Part shown: positions 19,800 through 29,641 of the stretch, one piece after another | Layout: each line of letters opens with the position of its first letter | How positions within the stretch are numbered: the first letter of the stretch is position 1 | Assembly: GCA_964607675.1 (NCBI GenBank) | Contig: CAZSLC010000005.1 | Location: forward strand, 36,623-100,622 | Reading direction: 5' to 3' | Length of the DNA: 64,000 nt | Source: CAZSLC01 sp964607675 | GTDB taxonomy: Bacteria; Bacteroidota; Bacteroidia; Bacteroidales; UBA932 | Position numbers and translations under genes: made by a program | The notes under the pieces: generated by a model | Database searches by the model: none | What the model saw: the letters and a program-made list of their open reading frames with translations, nothing else | What the model was told of the DNA's origin: nothing

Positions 19800-19855
19800 G
19801 TGTAAAACATTTACTTGAATGGCAATAATGTGATATCACTTTTCCAAAAAAGAGT

Positions 19856-19863
19856 TACATTTG
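19856..19863 (+). promoter_or_regulatory. Putative -7 box (TACATTTG) for mutS, leaderless start
   Basis: TACATTTG matches TAnnTTTG and ends 6 nt before the ATG at 19870, so an in-frame TTG at 19861 lies within the box and cannot be the start. The transcript would be leaderless or nearly so. Confidence 0.55.
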
Positions 19864-19869
19864 TCAACT

Positions 19870-22470
19870 ATGAAAGGTGAAAAAACAATAGTAGAAACAC
19901 CGTTGATGAAGCAGTATTTTGCTGTTAAGGCAAAATATCCAGATGCCATTATTTTGTTCAGAGTTGGAGACTTTTATGAAACTTTTGATAAGGATGCAGT
20001 CCTTGCAAGTAAAATATTAGGGATTGTACTTACTAAAAGATCCAATGGAGCGGCTGCTTACGTAGATTTGGCTGGTTTTCCACACCATTCGATTGATTTG
20101 TATCTTCCCAAATTGGTTAGAGCAGGTCATAAGGTGGCCGTATGTGATCAGCTGGAGGATCCAAAATTGACAAAGAAAATTGTTAGAAGGGGTGTTACAG
20201 AGCTTGTTACTCCAGGTGTGGCGTATAATGAGCAGCTTCTTCCTCAAAAAGAGAACAATTTCCTTGCTGCTATTCATTTTTACAAAGACAAAGCTGGAAT
20301 AGCCTTTCTTGATATTTCTACTGGTACTTTTAAAGTATCGGAGGGAGATTTGGATTACATCGACTTATTGATTTCCAATTTCAACCCAAAAGAGATATTA
20401 GTGCAAAAAGGGTTTGAAAAAGGGGTAAAAGAGAGATTTGGGACTAACATATATATATCATCTATGGATGAGTGGGCCTTTGTTTTTGATTCGTCATATC
20501 AAAAACTTAGGAAACATTTTTGTATTGACTCTTTGAAAGGTTTCGGAGTTGAAAATTTGCCTCTTGGAATAACTGCAGCTGGGGCCATCCTCTACTACCT
20601 TGAAAATAACCAACAAGCCTATTCAGATTATTGTCCTGGCAGGAGTTTAAAACACATTTGTTCCATATCGAGGATTGACGAGGGTGAATTTGTGTGGCTC
20701 GATAAATTTACCATTTCCAACCTTGAACTTTTCGCTCCATCGTCTCTCAATGGTGTCTCTCTGCTTGATATATTGGATAATACTTCTTCTCCTATGGGGG
20801 GGAGGCTTATGAGAAATTGGTTGGCAATGCCTTCGAAAAATATAGAAGAGATTAAAGGAAGGCACGATGTGGTGGAGAAATTGGTCTCCGATCAAGAGTT
20901 GATATCCCTGGCAAGGGTGCAACTGGGCGCAATTGGTGATTTAGAACGTATCATCTCTCGAGCAGCAGCTGGAAGGGTGACACCGAGGGAGGTTGTACAA
21001 CTGCGAAAAGGGTTGGATCGGATACCATCTATAAAAGAGCATTTCAATGATTTAGCCCCCGACCTTGATGATTGCTTGCAACTCCGTAAAATCCTGATTG
21101 CAAAGATAAAAGAAGATACTGCGGGGCAAATCGGTAAGGGAGAAGTTATTTCAAGTGGTGTTGACTCAATGTTGGATGATTTGAGGAACATTGTTCATAA
21201 TGGGAAAAAGATCCTTCTCGATATTCAAGAAAGGGAAATAGCAAGGACAGGAATATCATCCTTAAAAATAAGTTACAACAATGTATTTGGTTATTACCTT
21301 GAAGTACGTAACACACATAAAGATAAGGTTCCAGAAGATTGGATTAGGAAACAGACCTTGGTTTCAGCAGAAAGATACATTACTCAAGAATTGAAGGACT
21401 ATGAGGAGAAAATCTTAGGAGCTGAGGAGAAAATATACAAATTAGAGAGTGAAATATTTGCTTCCGTTGTTGAACAGATACAAAGCAATATTTCAACGAT
21501 TCAAAAGAATGCCAATATTTTGGCACAATTTGATTGTCTTGTTTCATTTGCATATAATGCAGTAAGCTATAATTATTGCAGGCCATTGCTCAACGATAGT
21601 GCTGAAATTAAAATCAAGGGGGGACGACACCCTGTAATTGAAAGATTGATGCCTGAAGGCGAGGAGTATGTTTCCAACGATTTGATTCTCGATAATGTCC
21701 AACAAATTATAATTTTAACTGGGCCTAATATGGCGGGAAAGTCTGCTTTGTTGAGACAAACTGCACTTATAGTATTGATGGCGCAAATAGGCTCTTTTGT
21801 CCCTGCTCATTTGGCAGAGATAGGGTATGTTGATAAAATCTTCACAAGGGTGGGTGCCTCAGATAATATTTCAAGAGGAGAGTCAACTTTTATGGTAGAA
21901 ATGCTTGAAACAGCAACTATTCTTCACAATATCTCCCCTCGCTCTCTTATCCTTCTTGATGAAATTGGAAGAGGAACAAGTACATTTGATGGGATGTCTA
22001 TTGCATGGGCAATTGTAGAATACATTCATGAAAAAGGTGGCGGAGCAAAAACACTCTTTGCAACACATTATCACGAACTTAATGATTTGGCGAACAAATA
22101 CAGAAGAGTTAAGAATTATCATATATCTGTTAAGGAGGTGGATGGGAAGGTGCTATTTTTAAGAAAATTATGTAAAGGTGGAGTCGCTCATAGTTTCGGT
22201 ATTCATGTAGCAAGATTGGCGGGAATGCCATACGATGTAATAGCATCAGCCGAGAAAAAGCTCAGGAGCCTTGAGAATGAAAAAGTAAAATATTCCAAAA
22301 ATAAAAATATGAATAATGAAGAGGAGGCTATACAACTCTCGTTATTCCAAATAGAGGATCCGTTATTGTTGGATATAAAAGAGACCCTGGAGAAGACAGA
22401 TCTAAATACAATGTCGCCAATGGATACTTTCGATCTGATAAGGGGACTTAAAAAGAAAATAGGTATTTAA
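19870..22470 (+). CDS. mutS: DNA mismatch repair protein MutS
   Basis: 866 aa. The mismatch-recognition motif is present (GDFYETF, with Phe35 and Glu37 that stack on and contact the mispaired base), followed by connector, lever and clamp regions. The ABC-type ATPase has Walker A GPNMAGKSALLRQ near residue 617, the signature region around SRGESTFMVEM, Walker B LILLDEIGRGTS and the H-loop ATHYHEL. This is a MutS1-type repair protein, starting directly with the mismatch domain. The permease that follows is 10 nt away but functionally unrelated. Confidence 0.98.
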   Translation: MKGEKTIVETPLMKQYFAVKAKYPDAIILFRVGDFYETFDKDAVLASKILGIVLTKRSNGAAAYVDLAGFPHHSIDLYLPKLVRAGHKVAVCDQLEDPKLTKKIVRRGVTELVTPGVAYNEQLLPQKENNFLAAIHFYKDKAGIAFLDISTGTFKVSEGDLDYIDLLISNFNPKEILVQKGFEKGVKERFGTNIYISSMDEWAFVFDSSYQKLRKHFCIDSLKGFGVENLPLGITAAGAILYYLENNQQAYSDYCPGRSLKHICSISRIDEGEFVWLDKFTISNLELFAPSSLNGVSLLDILDNTSSPMGGRLMRNWLAMPSKNIEEIKGRHDVVEKLVSDQELISLARVQLGAIGDLERIISRAAAGRVTPREVVQLRKGLDRIPSIKEHFNDLAPDLDDCLQLRKILIAKIKEDTAGQIGKGEVISSGVDSMLDDLRNIVHNGKKILLDIQEREIARTGISSLKISYNNVFGYYLEVRNTHKDKVPEDWIRKQTLVSAERYITQELKDYEEKILGAEEKIYKLESEIFASVVEQIQSNISTIQKNANILAQFDCLVSFAYNAVSYNYCRPLLNDSAEIKIKGGRHPVIERLMPEGEEYVSNDLILDNVQQIIILTGPNMAGKSALLRQTALIVLMAQIGSFVPAHLAEIGYVDKIFTRVGASDNISRGESTFMVEMLETATILHNISPRSLILLDEIGRGTSTFDGMSIAWAIVEYIHEKGGGAKTLFATHYHELNDLANKYRRVKNYHISVKEVDGKVLFLRKLCKGGVAHSFGIHVARLAGMPYDVIASAEKKLRSLENEKVKYSKNKNMNNEEEAIQLSLFQIEDPLLLDIKETLEKTDLNTMSPMDTFDLIRGLKKKIGI

Positions 22471-22480
22471 AAATAAAGCA

Positions 22481-23743
22481 ATGAGAAAATTTGTGAAGGA
22501 ATTGTTGATTATAATCAACTTAGTAGGGGAGAGCACTATTATAGCTTTCTCATCGTTGAAGAATGATAAGTTTAGAACATTTTTATCCTTATTAGGAGTT
22601 TCGATTGGTATTTTTTCCATAGTTATGGTTTTTTGTGCGGTTGACTCTCTAAAAACAAATGTTAAGAAAGGTCTTAGTTCTTTCGGGAAGGATGTTGTAT
22701 ATGTTATGGAATCTCCTTGGGAAGTGGAAGGCGATAATTTCAAATGGTGGGAGTATCGGGAAAGACCCCCTATAAGGATGGATGAGAGTGAGTTTTTAAA
22801 GAAAAACTCAAAATTATCCCAAGACATAGTTTTTCTTGTCACGTTTTACGATGTGTTCAAACACAAAAGAAATTCATTTAGTAATGGTTATGTTGTAGCG
22901 ACTACACCAAATCTTGAAAATGTATCTGCTCTCATTGTGGAAAAAGGGAGAAATATTTCAAATCTCGAATATGCAAACGGAAGTAATGTGACGATTCTTG
23001 GCCACTCTGTAGCAGAGGTTCTTTTCCCCAATGAAGATCCAGTCGGGAAGGTAGTCAAAATCGGAAATTTGCCAATGCAGGTGATAGGTGTTAGTAAAAG
23101 GGTTGGAGAGAGTATGGTCTCAATTTTCGATATAGACAATGCTGTTATTATTCCTATGAAGTATGGGAAAAATTTTGTGGATATCAATAGACGAGGAGGG
23201 ATGATTATTGCCTCTCCAAAGAGTGGTGTCAATAAAGCTGATTTTGACAATGAACTTAGGTTCATAATGAGAGCATATCGAAATATTAGAATTACAGAAA
23301 ATGATGATTTTGCAATAAATCATATGACCTACCTTGTCTCTGCTTTTGATGATTTGTTAAAAGTAATAAACAAAGTTGGATGGATTATTGGTGCTTTCTC
23401 TTTACTTATTGGGGGATTTGGAATAGCTAATATTATGTTTGTTTCTGTCAAAGAGAGGACTCCTCAAATAGGAATTCAAAAGGCACTTGGAGCTAAAAGA
23501 TATTTTATCCTCACTCAATTTTTATTTGAGTCGGCTATTCTCTCTATTGCAGGTGGTATCCTTGGAATAATGTTAGTATTTATCATCTCTATTTTTATGA
23601 GAAACAACGAAAGTTTTCCAATTATTTTGACATTGGGAAATAGTTTAAAAGGGATAGCAATAGCTATTGTGATAGGGATCTTATCGGGCATCATTCCAGC
23701 TGCGGCTGGGGCCAAATTAGACCCTGTTAAGGCTATCAGTTAG
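22481..23743 (+). CDS. MacB/FtsX-type ABC transporter permease
   Basis: 420 aa with the MacB topology: one N-terminal transmembrane helix (FLSLLGVSIGIFSIVMVFCAVDSL), a large periplasmic MacB_PCD domain, then three C-terminal helices with the FtsX signature (SVKERTPQIGIQKALGAKRYFILTQFLFES). Such permeases use mechanotransmission and do not form a channel. No ATPase gene is adjacent; the LolD-type ATPase at 42019 could serve it, but that is a guess. Its last 27 bases overlap the convergent ksgA. Confidence 0.87.
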   Translation: MRKFVKELLIIINLVGESTIIAFSSLKNDKFRTFLSLLGVSIGIFSIVMVFCAVDSLKTNVKKGLSSFGKDVVYVMESPWEVEGDNFKWWEYRERPPIRMDESEFLKKNSKLSQDIVFLVTFYDVFKHKRNSFSNGYVVATTPNLENVSALIVEKGRNISNLEYANGSNVTILGHSVAEVLFPNEDPVGKVVKIGNLPMQVIGVSKRVGESMVSIFDIDNAVIIPMKYGKNFVDINRRGGMIIASPKSGVNKADFDNELRFIMRAYRNIRITENDDFAINHMTYLVSAFDDLLKVINKVGWIIGAFSLLIGGFGIANIMFVSVKERTPQIGIQKALGAKRYFILTQFLFESAILSIAGGILGIMLVFIISIFMRNNESFPIILTLGNSLKGIAIAIVIGILSGIIPAAAGAKLDPVKAIS

Positions 23744-24499
23744 CCTGCTCAACTCTTCGAATTGTTCAATGGATAGTTGTTCAGGGCGAAGGTCTAATAG
23801 AGGTGATGCTGGCATCTCTTTCCCACATAGAAGGGGCTTGATGGAATTCCGAATTGTTTTTCTTCTTTGATTAAAGCAACATTTAACGACATTTTTAAAG
23901 ACGATGGGATCACAATTGAGTGTTGTCCTACTATTTCTTTTTATTCTAATTACTGCTGATTTTACTTTTGGTGGTGGTGCAAAAACACCTGGCTCAACGG
24001 TGAAAAGATATTCAATATCATACCAAGCCTGCAGAAGCACGGAAAGAATCCCATATGCTTTTTTCCCAGGAGGAGAAGCAAGCCTTTCTGCTACCTCTTT
24101 TTGTACCATTCCAACTACCTGTGGGATTTGATCGCGGTACTCAATCACTTTGAAGAAAATTTGAGAAGAAATGTTGTAAGGGAAATTGCCAATTATTGCA
24201 AAATCAGAGTGAAAAAACTTCTCAAGTTTCATTTGAAGAAAATCATCTTCCAAGAGATTTGGTGCAACCTCTGGATAATGTTCCCTTAAAAACACAACAG
24301 ATTCACTATCCAATTCTACCAATTTCAATGAAATATCATCCCTTTTGAGAAGATATTTAGTGAGAACCCCCATTCCAGGTCCAACCTCCAGTACATCTCT
24401 ATAGGAATGCGGTAATATCAAACTATCTACAATCCTTTGTGCTATCCCTTCATCCTTAAGAAAATGCTGTCCTAAATATTTTTTTGCTTTTACATACAT
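23717..24499 (-). CDS. ksgA: 16S rRNA (adenine1518/1519-N6) dimethyltransferase
   Basis: 260 aa. It has the KsgA/RsmA order: KYLGQHFLKDEGIAQRIV, SAM-binding VLEVGPGMGVLT, the acidic LVELDSE, and the catalytic NLPY-like motif IGNFPYNISSQIFFKV. It dimethylates two adenines near the 3' end of 16S rRNA during late 30S assembly. The start is ATG 24499, four bases after a -7 box. The 3' end overlaps the permease gene on the other strand by 27 nt. Confidence 0.96.
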   Translation of the reverse strand: MYVKAKKYLGQHFLKDEGIAQRIVDSLILPHSYRDVLEVGPGMGVLTKYLLKRDDISLKLVELDSESVVFLREHYPEVAPNLLEDDFLQMKLEKFFHSDFAIIGNFPYNISSQIFFKVIEYRDQIPQVVGMVQKEVAERLASPPGKKAYGILSVLLQAWYDIEYLFTVEPGVFAPPPKVKSAVIRIKRNSRTTLNCDPIVFKNVVKCCFNQRRKTIRNSIKPLLCGKEMPASPLLDLRPEQLSIEQFEELSRLTDSLNRV

Positions 24500-24503
24500 T
24501 GCA

Positions 24504-24511
24504 CAAAGTTA
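24504..24511 (-). promoter_or_regulatory. Putative -7 box (TAACTTTG) for ksgA, leaderless start
   Basis: On the minus strand TAACTTTG matches TAnnTTTG; its last base lies 4 nt before the ksgA ATG. Confidence 0.5.
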
Positions 24512-24567
24512 ATGATATGTGTGGAAATTTAATTTTTTTCTGCTAACTTTCAATGTCATTTTAAACT

Positions 24568-25317
24568 ATGAATATGAAAAATTTGTATTGTGACCATTCC
24601 TTTGGTGAATTGATGAGAGATGTTTCAGAAATAGCTTCTTATTTGTGGACAAAAGGCTGGGCCGAAAGGAATGGAGGCAATATTTCAATCAATATTACCG
24701 AACACATTAGTAAACCCATAAAAAATAAACATAGTCACTTTATGCCATTAGGCATTACTATGGATAGTATTTACAATAACTATTTTTATGTCACTGCAAC
24801 TGGAAAGAGGATGCGCGACGTGGCCAAGTCGCCAATAGAAAATGGCGTTATTCTAAAAATAAACGACGATGGGTCAGCATATGAAATTATTTCTGATAAT
24901 GATGCCAAACCAACATCGGAGTTACCTTCTCATTTGTTAATACATAATCATCAAAAATCTATAGGGAATAATAATAAAGCAATCCTACACACACATGTCA
25001 CAGAGCTTATTGGATTGTCACATTGTCCTTTTTTTACAAATTCTGAGAATTTAACAAATATGCTATGGTCGATGATACCAGAGTGCAAATTGTTTGTCCC
25101 AAGAGGAATAGGTGTTGTGCCATATGAAATGCCTGGGACTATTGACTTAGCTATAGCAACTATCAAAGAATTAGACAATCACGATGCTGTTTTATGGGAG
25201 AAACATGGATTATTGACAGTTGGAGATAATATTATCAACTGTTTTGACACATTAGATACATTGAATAAAGCTGCACAGATATATCTATCAGCTAAAATTG
25301 CGGGTTTTGAATATTAA
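24568..25317 (+). CDS. Class II aldolase, rhamnulose-1-phosphate aldolase-like (RhaD family)
   Basis: 249 aa. The sequence follows RhaD from end to end: WTKGWAERNGGNISI (34-41 phosphate-binding part), PTSELPSHLLIH with catalytic Glu118, LHTHVTELIGLS with Zn ligands His141 and His143, and LWEKHGLLTVG with Zn ligand His213. RhaD splits rhamnulose 1-phosphate into DHAP and lactaldehyde. No rhaA, rhaB or rhamnose transporter is present here; instead it heads a run with an oxidoreductase and a DUF1080 protein 18 nt downstream, so its real substrate may be a different ketose phosphate. A TAACTTTC box lies about 18 nt upstream. Confidence 0.82.
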   Translation: MNMKNLYCDHSFGELMRDVSEIASYLWTKGWAERNGGNISINITEHISKPIKNKHSHFMPLGITMDSIYNNYFYVTATGKRMRDVAKSPIENGVILKINDDGSAYEIISDNDAKPTSELPSHLLIHNHQKSIGNNNKAILHTHVTELIGLSHCPFFTNSENLTNMLWSMIPECKLFVPRGIGVVPYEMPGTIDLAIATIKELDNHDAVLWEKHGLLTVGDNIINCFDTLDTLNKAAQIYLSAKIAGFEY

Positions 25318-25335
25318 TTTAATTATTATACAGAT

Positions 25336-26628
25336 ATGACAATAAACAGAAGAAATTTTTTAAAAACTGCTGGAGCCCTCACTGCTTTGACAATTGTTCC
25401 ACGTAAAGTCTTAGGAGGGCCTGGGTTTATTGCCCCAAGTGATCAACTCACAAAAGGCATTATTGGTGTAGGTGGCATGGGAAGAGGCCATTTCAGATAT
25501 GGTGGAGCACGCTTAGTCTCAATTTGTGATGTTGATAAAAACCACCTTGAAAATGGGAAGATACTTGCGGCTAAACTCTCTGAGGAGGGGAGTAAAAATG
25601 TATCTAAAAACCTTGCCTGTTATTCTAATTATATGGATTTGATAAACGACAAGAATGTTGATATAGTACATATTGCAACTCCTCCTCATTGGCATGGGAT
25701 AATGAGTGTTGAGGCTGCAAAAGCGGGCAAAGATGTTTGGTGTGAAAAACCAATGACCAGGAGCATCGGTGAAGGAAAAAAAGTTGTTGAGGCAATGAAA
25801 ATGTACAACAGAATATTCAGACTCAATACTTGGTTCAGATTCACAGACACTTTCTACGGGTTAGGAACCACAGTTTACCCTTTAAAAAAATTGGTAGCAA
25901 GTGGGCTACTAGGATGGCCTCTTAAAGTAACCATCTCTAAGCATACTGGATTTGATTGGAAATTCTATTGGACAGGAAAAGAGAGATTGGAAGAACAACC
26001 TATACCATCTAATCTCGATTATGATATGTGGTTAGGACCAGCACCATATAAGCCCTATAATTCACACAGAGTCCATCAGACATTCCGTGGATATTGGGAT
26101 TATGATGGTGGAGGACTTGCTGATATGGGACAACACTATATGGATCCTGTTCAGTATTTTCTTGGAAAAGACGATGAAAGTCCTATTAAAGTTGAAGTTA
26201 ATGCTCCTCAGCAACATCACGACGCAGTTGGGACATGGAGATCCATAACATATACATACTCCGATGGGTGCCAAATAGTATTGTGGGGTGGAGATTATGG
26301 AGAGCCCAACACCCCTTATATCTCAGGACCTAATGGGAATGTCTATAATAACTTTGTATGTGATATTCCTGATTGGCAAATTAAATTGGCCGATTTTCCA
26401 GATCCATTGCCACAAAATACAGATTTTATAGATTGTATCAGAAATCGTCAAAAATTTGCTCTTAATGAAGTAAATGGTCACAGAAGTTGCACTCTTGTCA
26501 ATATTGGGACAGTCGCTTTACAACTCAATCGAACACTTCATTTTGATTCAGATAAAATGGAATTTATTGGAGATGATGCTGCCAACAGACTCATTTATCA
26601 GCCTATGCGCTCTCCATGGAATATATAA
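25336..26628 (+). CDS. Tat-exported Gfo/Idh/MocA-family oxidoreductase
   Basis: 430 aa. The N-terminus has a twin-arginine signal (NRRNFLK, residues 4-10, then a hydrophobic segment to about 28). The Rossmann motif GVGGMG spans 44-49, followed by ICDVD. The family EKP motif is at 137-139 with the catalytic Lys138, and DMGQHYMDPVQYF provides the conserved His. Such exported enzymes carry a tightly bound NAD(H) folded in the cytoplasm and oxidise sugars or polyols. Next to a DUF1080 protein, it is a candidate for making 3-keto sugars or glycosides. The substrate is inferred from context. Confidence 0.88.
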   Translation: MTINRRNFLKTAGALTALTIVPRKVLGGPGFIAPSDQLTKGIIGVGGMGRGHFRYGGARLVSICDVDKNHLENGKILAAKLSEEGSKNVSKNLACYSNYMDLINDKNVDIVHIATPPHWHGIMSVEAAKAGKDVWCEKPMTRSIGEGKKVVEAMKMYNRIFRLNTWFRFTDTFYGLGTTVYPLKKLVASGLLGWPLKVTISKHTGFDWKFYWTGKERLEEQPIPSNLDYDMWLGPAPYKPYNSHRVHQTFRGYWDYDGGGLADMGQHYMDPVQYFLGKDDESPIKVEVNAPQQHHDAVGTWRSITYTYSDGCQIVLWGGDYGEPNTPYISGPNGNVYNNFVCDIPDWQIKLADFPDPLPQNTDFIDCIRNRQKFALNEVNGHRSCTLVNIGTVALQLNRTLHFDSDKMEFIGDDAANRLIYQPMRSPWNI

Positions 26629-26653
26629 TACAAATACTATTAACAATACAACT

Positions 26654-29641
26654 ATGAATTTTAAAATAAAGAATCTAATAAAATACATTTTTTCTACATT
26701 ATTAATTCTCTCCCTTTCAGTTTCATTGATAGGACAGAGCAATCTTAGAACAAATGAGACAAAAATAGTAGATGCCCTCAATCAACTTCCTGCTCAAAAT
26801 CAGAAATTGTACAATAGATTAATGCAAGATATTTACTCAACAGGGGAGGATGGTATAAATCTCTTGCTTGAGATGTTGACAAAAAAGAATGATAGTTATA
26901 TTCAAGTGCAATACGCAATCAATGGCGTTGTTGATTATATATCAGATCCAACTATTAAGGACAATAACAAAGAGATGGTAGTTAATTCTATTCAAAATAT
27001 CTTAAAAAAGTATAAAGAGGGACAATTACCAAAAAATATAGAAATTGAAGAGTTCTTAACCAAGCAATTGAAAACTTTAGGTTATATAGTAAAAGCTCAG
27101 GAGTGCCAACCTATTTATACGGTAAGTCAAGTAAAGAAGGATCTTAAAAACGGGAAAAAACTTGTAAAAAAGGAGAATAACCCCCAAAACAGGGCAAATC
27201 TGTACCAATCATTAAGTAGGTATATTACCACCATAGGAAATGATGGTGCCCGTAAAGAGATCTTAAAGGCAGTTTCTTCAGAAGATAGAGAATACCGGTT
27301 CGCCGCATTAAATTCTATTAATCAAAAAGATGCAGACAAAATAAATAATGAAATAGAAATTATCCTTCCTAAAATCAATATAAATGGGCAAATAGATGTT
27401 TTGTATTACTTAGGAGAGCTAAAAGAGCCACAATTTTTAGATTATATTATTCCCTTTATAAATAATGAGAACATAGAATTAGTGTCCGCTGCTGTAAAAT
27501 CATCAACCTCTATAGGTACTGAGCAATCTATTTTAGCTATTGCTGAACTACTTAAAAGTAATGATTCAAAAAGAATTATCCTTGCCCAAGAATATTTAAA
27601 ATGTATAAAAGGGGATGTAGCCTCTGCAAGTGTAAATACAATAAAGAGCACTACGCCAAGTGGGCATGCTGCTATATTGGATATAATTAAAACGCGCAAG
27701 GCAAATACATATAAGGAACTTATATATAGGAGTTTAAATTCGGAGAATGAGATAGTTAAATTGGCTGCATATCAAGCACTTGCAGAGACTTCACTAATTG
27801 AAGATCTAAAAACCCTGTACAGATTGTTAGAGACAACTGATACTGAATATGTCAAATATGTCCAAGAGGCCATATACAATTCAATGATAAGTTTGAGTGA
27901 TGGAGAAAAATTTTCAATTCTCACAGAGAAGCGAGAGGAAGTATCAGAAGGTATTAAGCCACTTTATAACAGGTTGATTATAAAATCTGCTAACATTGAG
28001 CAGCTTTATAACTTATGTAATACTACCAATGATAATGATATTTTTGAGGAGTCGTTTTCAGCATATATCTCAAAAGTAAACACATCTAAACAACCAGGGG
28101 CTCAGTCATTATTACAACTTCGTAAAATTATGGAACTTGCTACGAATGATAATCAAAAGAGATTAGTATTAAATTCAGTAGCAAAAACCAATACTTTCTT
28201 AGGAATTATATTTGCTGGTAAGTACATAGAAGAGAAACAACTCTCTCAAAGTGCGGCCAATACTATTAGACTTATCGCAATAAACAACAAAGATTTTCAT
28301 TCTCTCGAGGTAACAAATCTATTGAGACGTTGTCTTGACATCATTGAGGGACAAGATGCGATATACGAAAAATCCTCAATACAAAAATATCTCTCTGAAC
28401 TCCCTTCAGAAGAGGGATTTGTTTCATTGTTTAATGGAAAAGATTTGACTGGATGGAAAGGCCTTGTGAAAAACCCAATAATAAGGGGGAAATTGAGTGG
28501 TAAAGAATTAGAAAAAGAACAAGTTAAAGCAGATGAATTAATGAGAAAAGGTTGGATTGTCGAAGATGGGAAAATTGTTTTTACAGGGAAAGGAGACAAT
28601 CTATGCACAGTTAAAGAGTACGGTGACTTTGAATTGTATGTTGATTGGCTGCTTTATCCAGAAGGTCCCCAAGCGGATGCAGGCATTTATCTTAGAGGTG
28701 CTCCTCAAGTTCAGATATGGGACACTTCAAGAGTACATGTAGGTGCGCAAGTGGGGTCTGGGGGACTTTATAACAATAAGAAAAACCAAGCAATACCACT
28801 ATGTGTAGCTGATAATCCACTTGGTGAGTGGAATAGTTTTTGTATAAAAATGGTCGGAGAGAGGGTCACTGTTCTTTTAAATGGAGTTTTGGTAGTTGAT
28901 AATGTTATTATGGAAAATTATTGGGATAGATCTCTACCTATATTCCTAAAAGAACAAATTGAATTGCAGGCGCATGGAAGCAAAGTTGCTTATAGAGATT
29001 TATACATTAAAGAATTACAGTCGGTGGAACCAGTAAAACTATCTCCACAAGAAGAAAAAGAAGGGTTTGAAATATTGTTTGATGGAACATCTATGCATAG
29101 TTTCAAAGGAAATACAACTGATTATCTGACGGAAGATGGATGTATAGCAGTTAGACCTACTGGACAAGGTTTTGGCAATTTATATACAGTGGAGCAATAT
29201 GAAGATTTCATTTTCCGTTTTGAGTTTAAATTGACACCAGGAGCCAATAATGGTGTTGGTATCAGAACTCCAGACGAAGGTGATGCTGCCTATGTGGGGA
29301 TGGAGATTCAGGTGCTTGATCACTACAACTCGATATATCAACCAGGGCTAAGAGATTACCAATATCATGGTTCTGTATATGGCATAATTCCTGCCAAAGA
29401 GAGAGATGCACTCAAGCCTGTCGGTCAATGGAATGAAGAAGAGATATATATCAAAGGGTCGTATGTGCGTGTCACTTTGAATGGAAAGGTTATCACAGAA
29501 GGAGATATAGTAGAGGCGACAAAAAATGGGACATACGATGGAAATGATCATCCTGGTTTGAAAAACAAATCAGGCTATATCGGATTTCTTGGTCATGGCT
29601 CAGAGTTATGGTATAGAAATATTAGAATTAAAAAATTATAG
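26654..29641 (+). CDS. Secreted HEAT-repeat protein with two DUF1080 (3-keto-glycoside hydrolase-like) domains
   Basis: About 995 aa from ATG 26654; an upstream in-frame start at 26474 lies inside the oxidoreductase gene and is rejected. A signal peptide (residues 1-28, ending LIGQS) is followed by roughly 550 residues of helical HEAT-like repeats. Two concanavalin-like DUF1080 domains follow: about 585-789 (SLFNGKDLTGWKG, AGIYLRGAPQVQIWD) and about 800-995 (ILFDGTSMHSFKG, GVGIRTPDEGDAAYVGMEIQVLD), each ending in a YRNI or YRDL strand. DUF1080 enzymes open 3-keto-glycosides made by Gfo-type oxidases. The two domains differ, so one may bind and one may cut. TlpA starts immediately after its stop codon. 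Confidence 0.82.
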   Translation: MNFKIKNLIKYIFSTLLILSLSVSLIGQSNLRTNETKIVDALNQLPAQNQKLYNRLMQDIYSTGEDGINLLLEMLTKKNDSYIQVQYAINGVVDYISDPTIKDNNKEMVVNSIQNILKKYKEGQLPKNIEIEEFLTKQLKTLGYIVKAQECQPIYTVSQVKKDLKNGKKLVKKENNPQNRANLYQSLSRYITTIGNDGARKEILKAVSSEDREYRFAALNSINQKDADKINNEIEIILPKININGQIDVLYYLGELKEPQFLDYIIPFINNENIELVSAAVKSSTSIGTEQSILAIAELLKSNDSKRIILAQEYLKCIKGDVASASVNTIKSTTPSGHAAILDIIKTRKANTYKELIYRSLNSENEIVKLAAYQALAETSLIEDLKTLYRLLETTDTEYVKYVQEAIYNSMISLSDGEKFSILTEKREEVSEGIKPLYNRLIIKSANIEQLYNLCNTTNDNDIFEESFSAYISKVNTSKQPGAQSLLQLRKIMELATNDNQKRLVLNSVAKTNTFLGIIFAGKYIEEKQLSQSAANTIRLIAINNKDFHSLEVTNLLRRCLDIIEGQDAIYEKSSIQKYLSELPSEEGFVSLFNGKDLTGWKGLVKNPIIRGKLSGKELEKEQVKADELMRKGWIVEDGKIVFTGKGDNLCTVKEYGDFELYVDWLLYPEGPQADAGIYLRGAPQVQIWDTSRVHVGAQVGSGGLYNNKKNQAIPLCVADNPLGEWNSFCIKMVGERVTVLLNGVLVVDNVIMENYWDRSLPIFLKEQIELQAHGSKVAYRDLYIKELQSVEPVKLSPQEEKEGFEILFDGTSMHSFKGNTTDYLTEDGCIAVRPTGQGFGNLYTVEQYEDFIFRFEFKLTPGANNGVGIRTPDEGDAAYVGMEIQVLDHYNSIYQPGLRDYQYHGSVYGIIPAKERDALKPVGQWNEEEIYIKGSYVRVTLNGKVITEGDIVEATKNGTYDGNDHPGLKNKSGYIGFLGHGSELWYRNIRIKKL

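Noticed and set aside
22481..23743. Pairing the MacB-like permease with the LolD-type ATPase at 42019 as one transporter
   Set aside because: They are about 19 kb apart on different strands; many permeases and ATPases exist in a genome, so the pairing is not supported.
26474..26653. An N-terminal extension of the DUF1080 protein
   Set aside because: It would overlap the oxidoreductase by 155 nt and put 60 unrelated residues before a clear signal peptide that starts at 26654.
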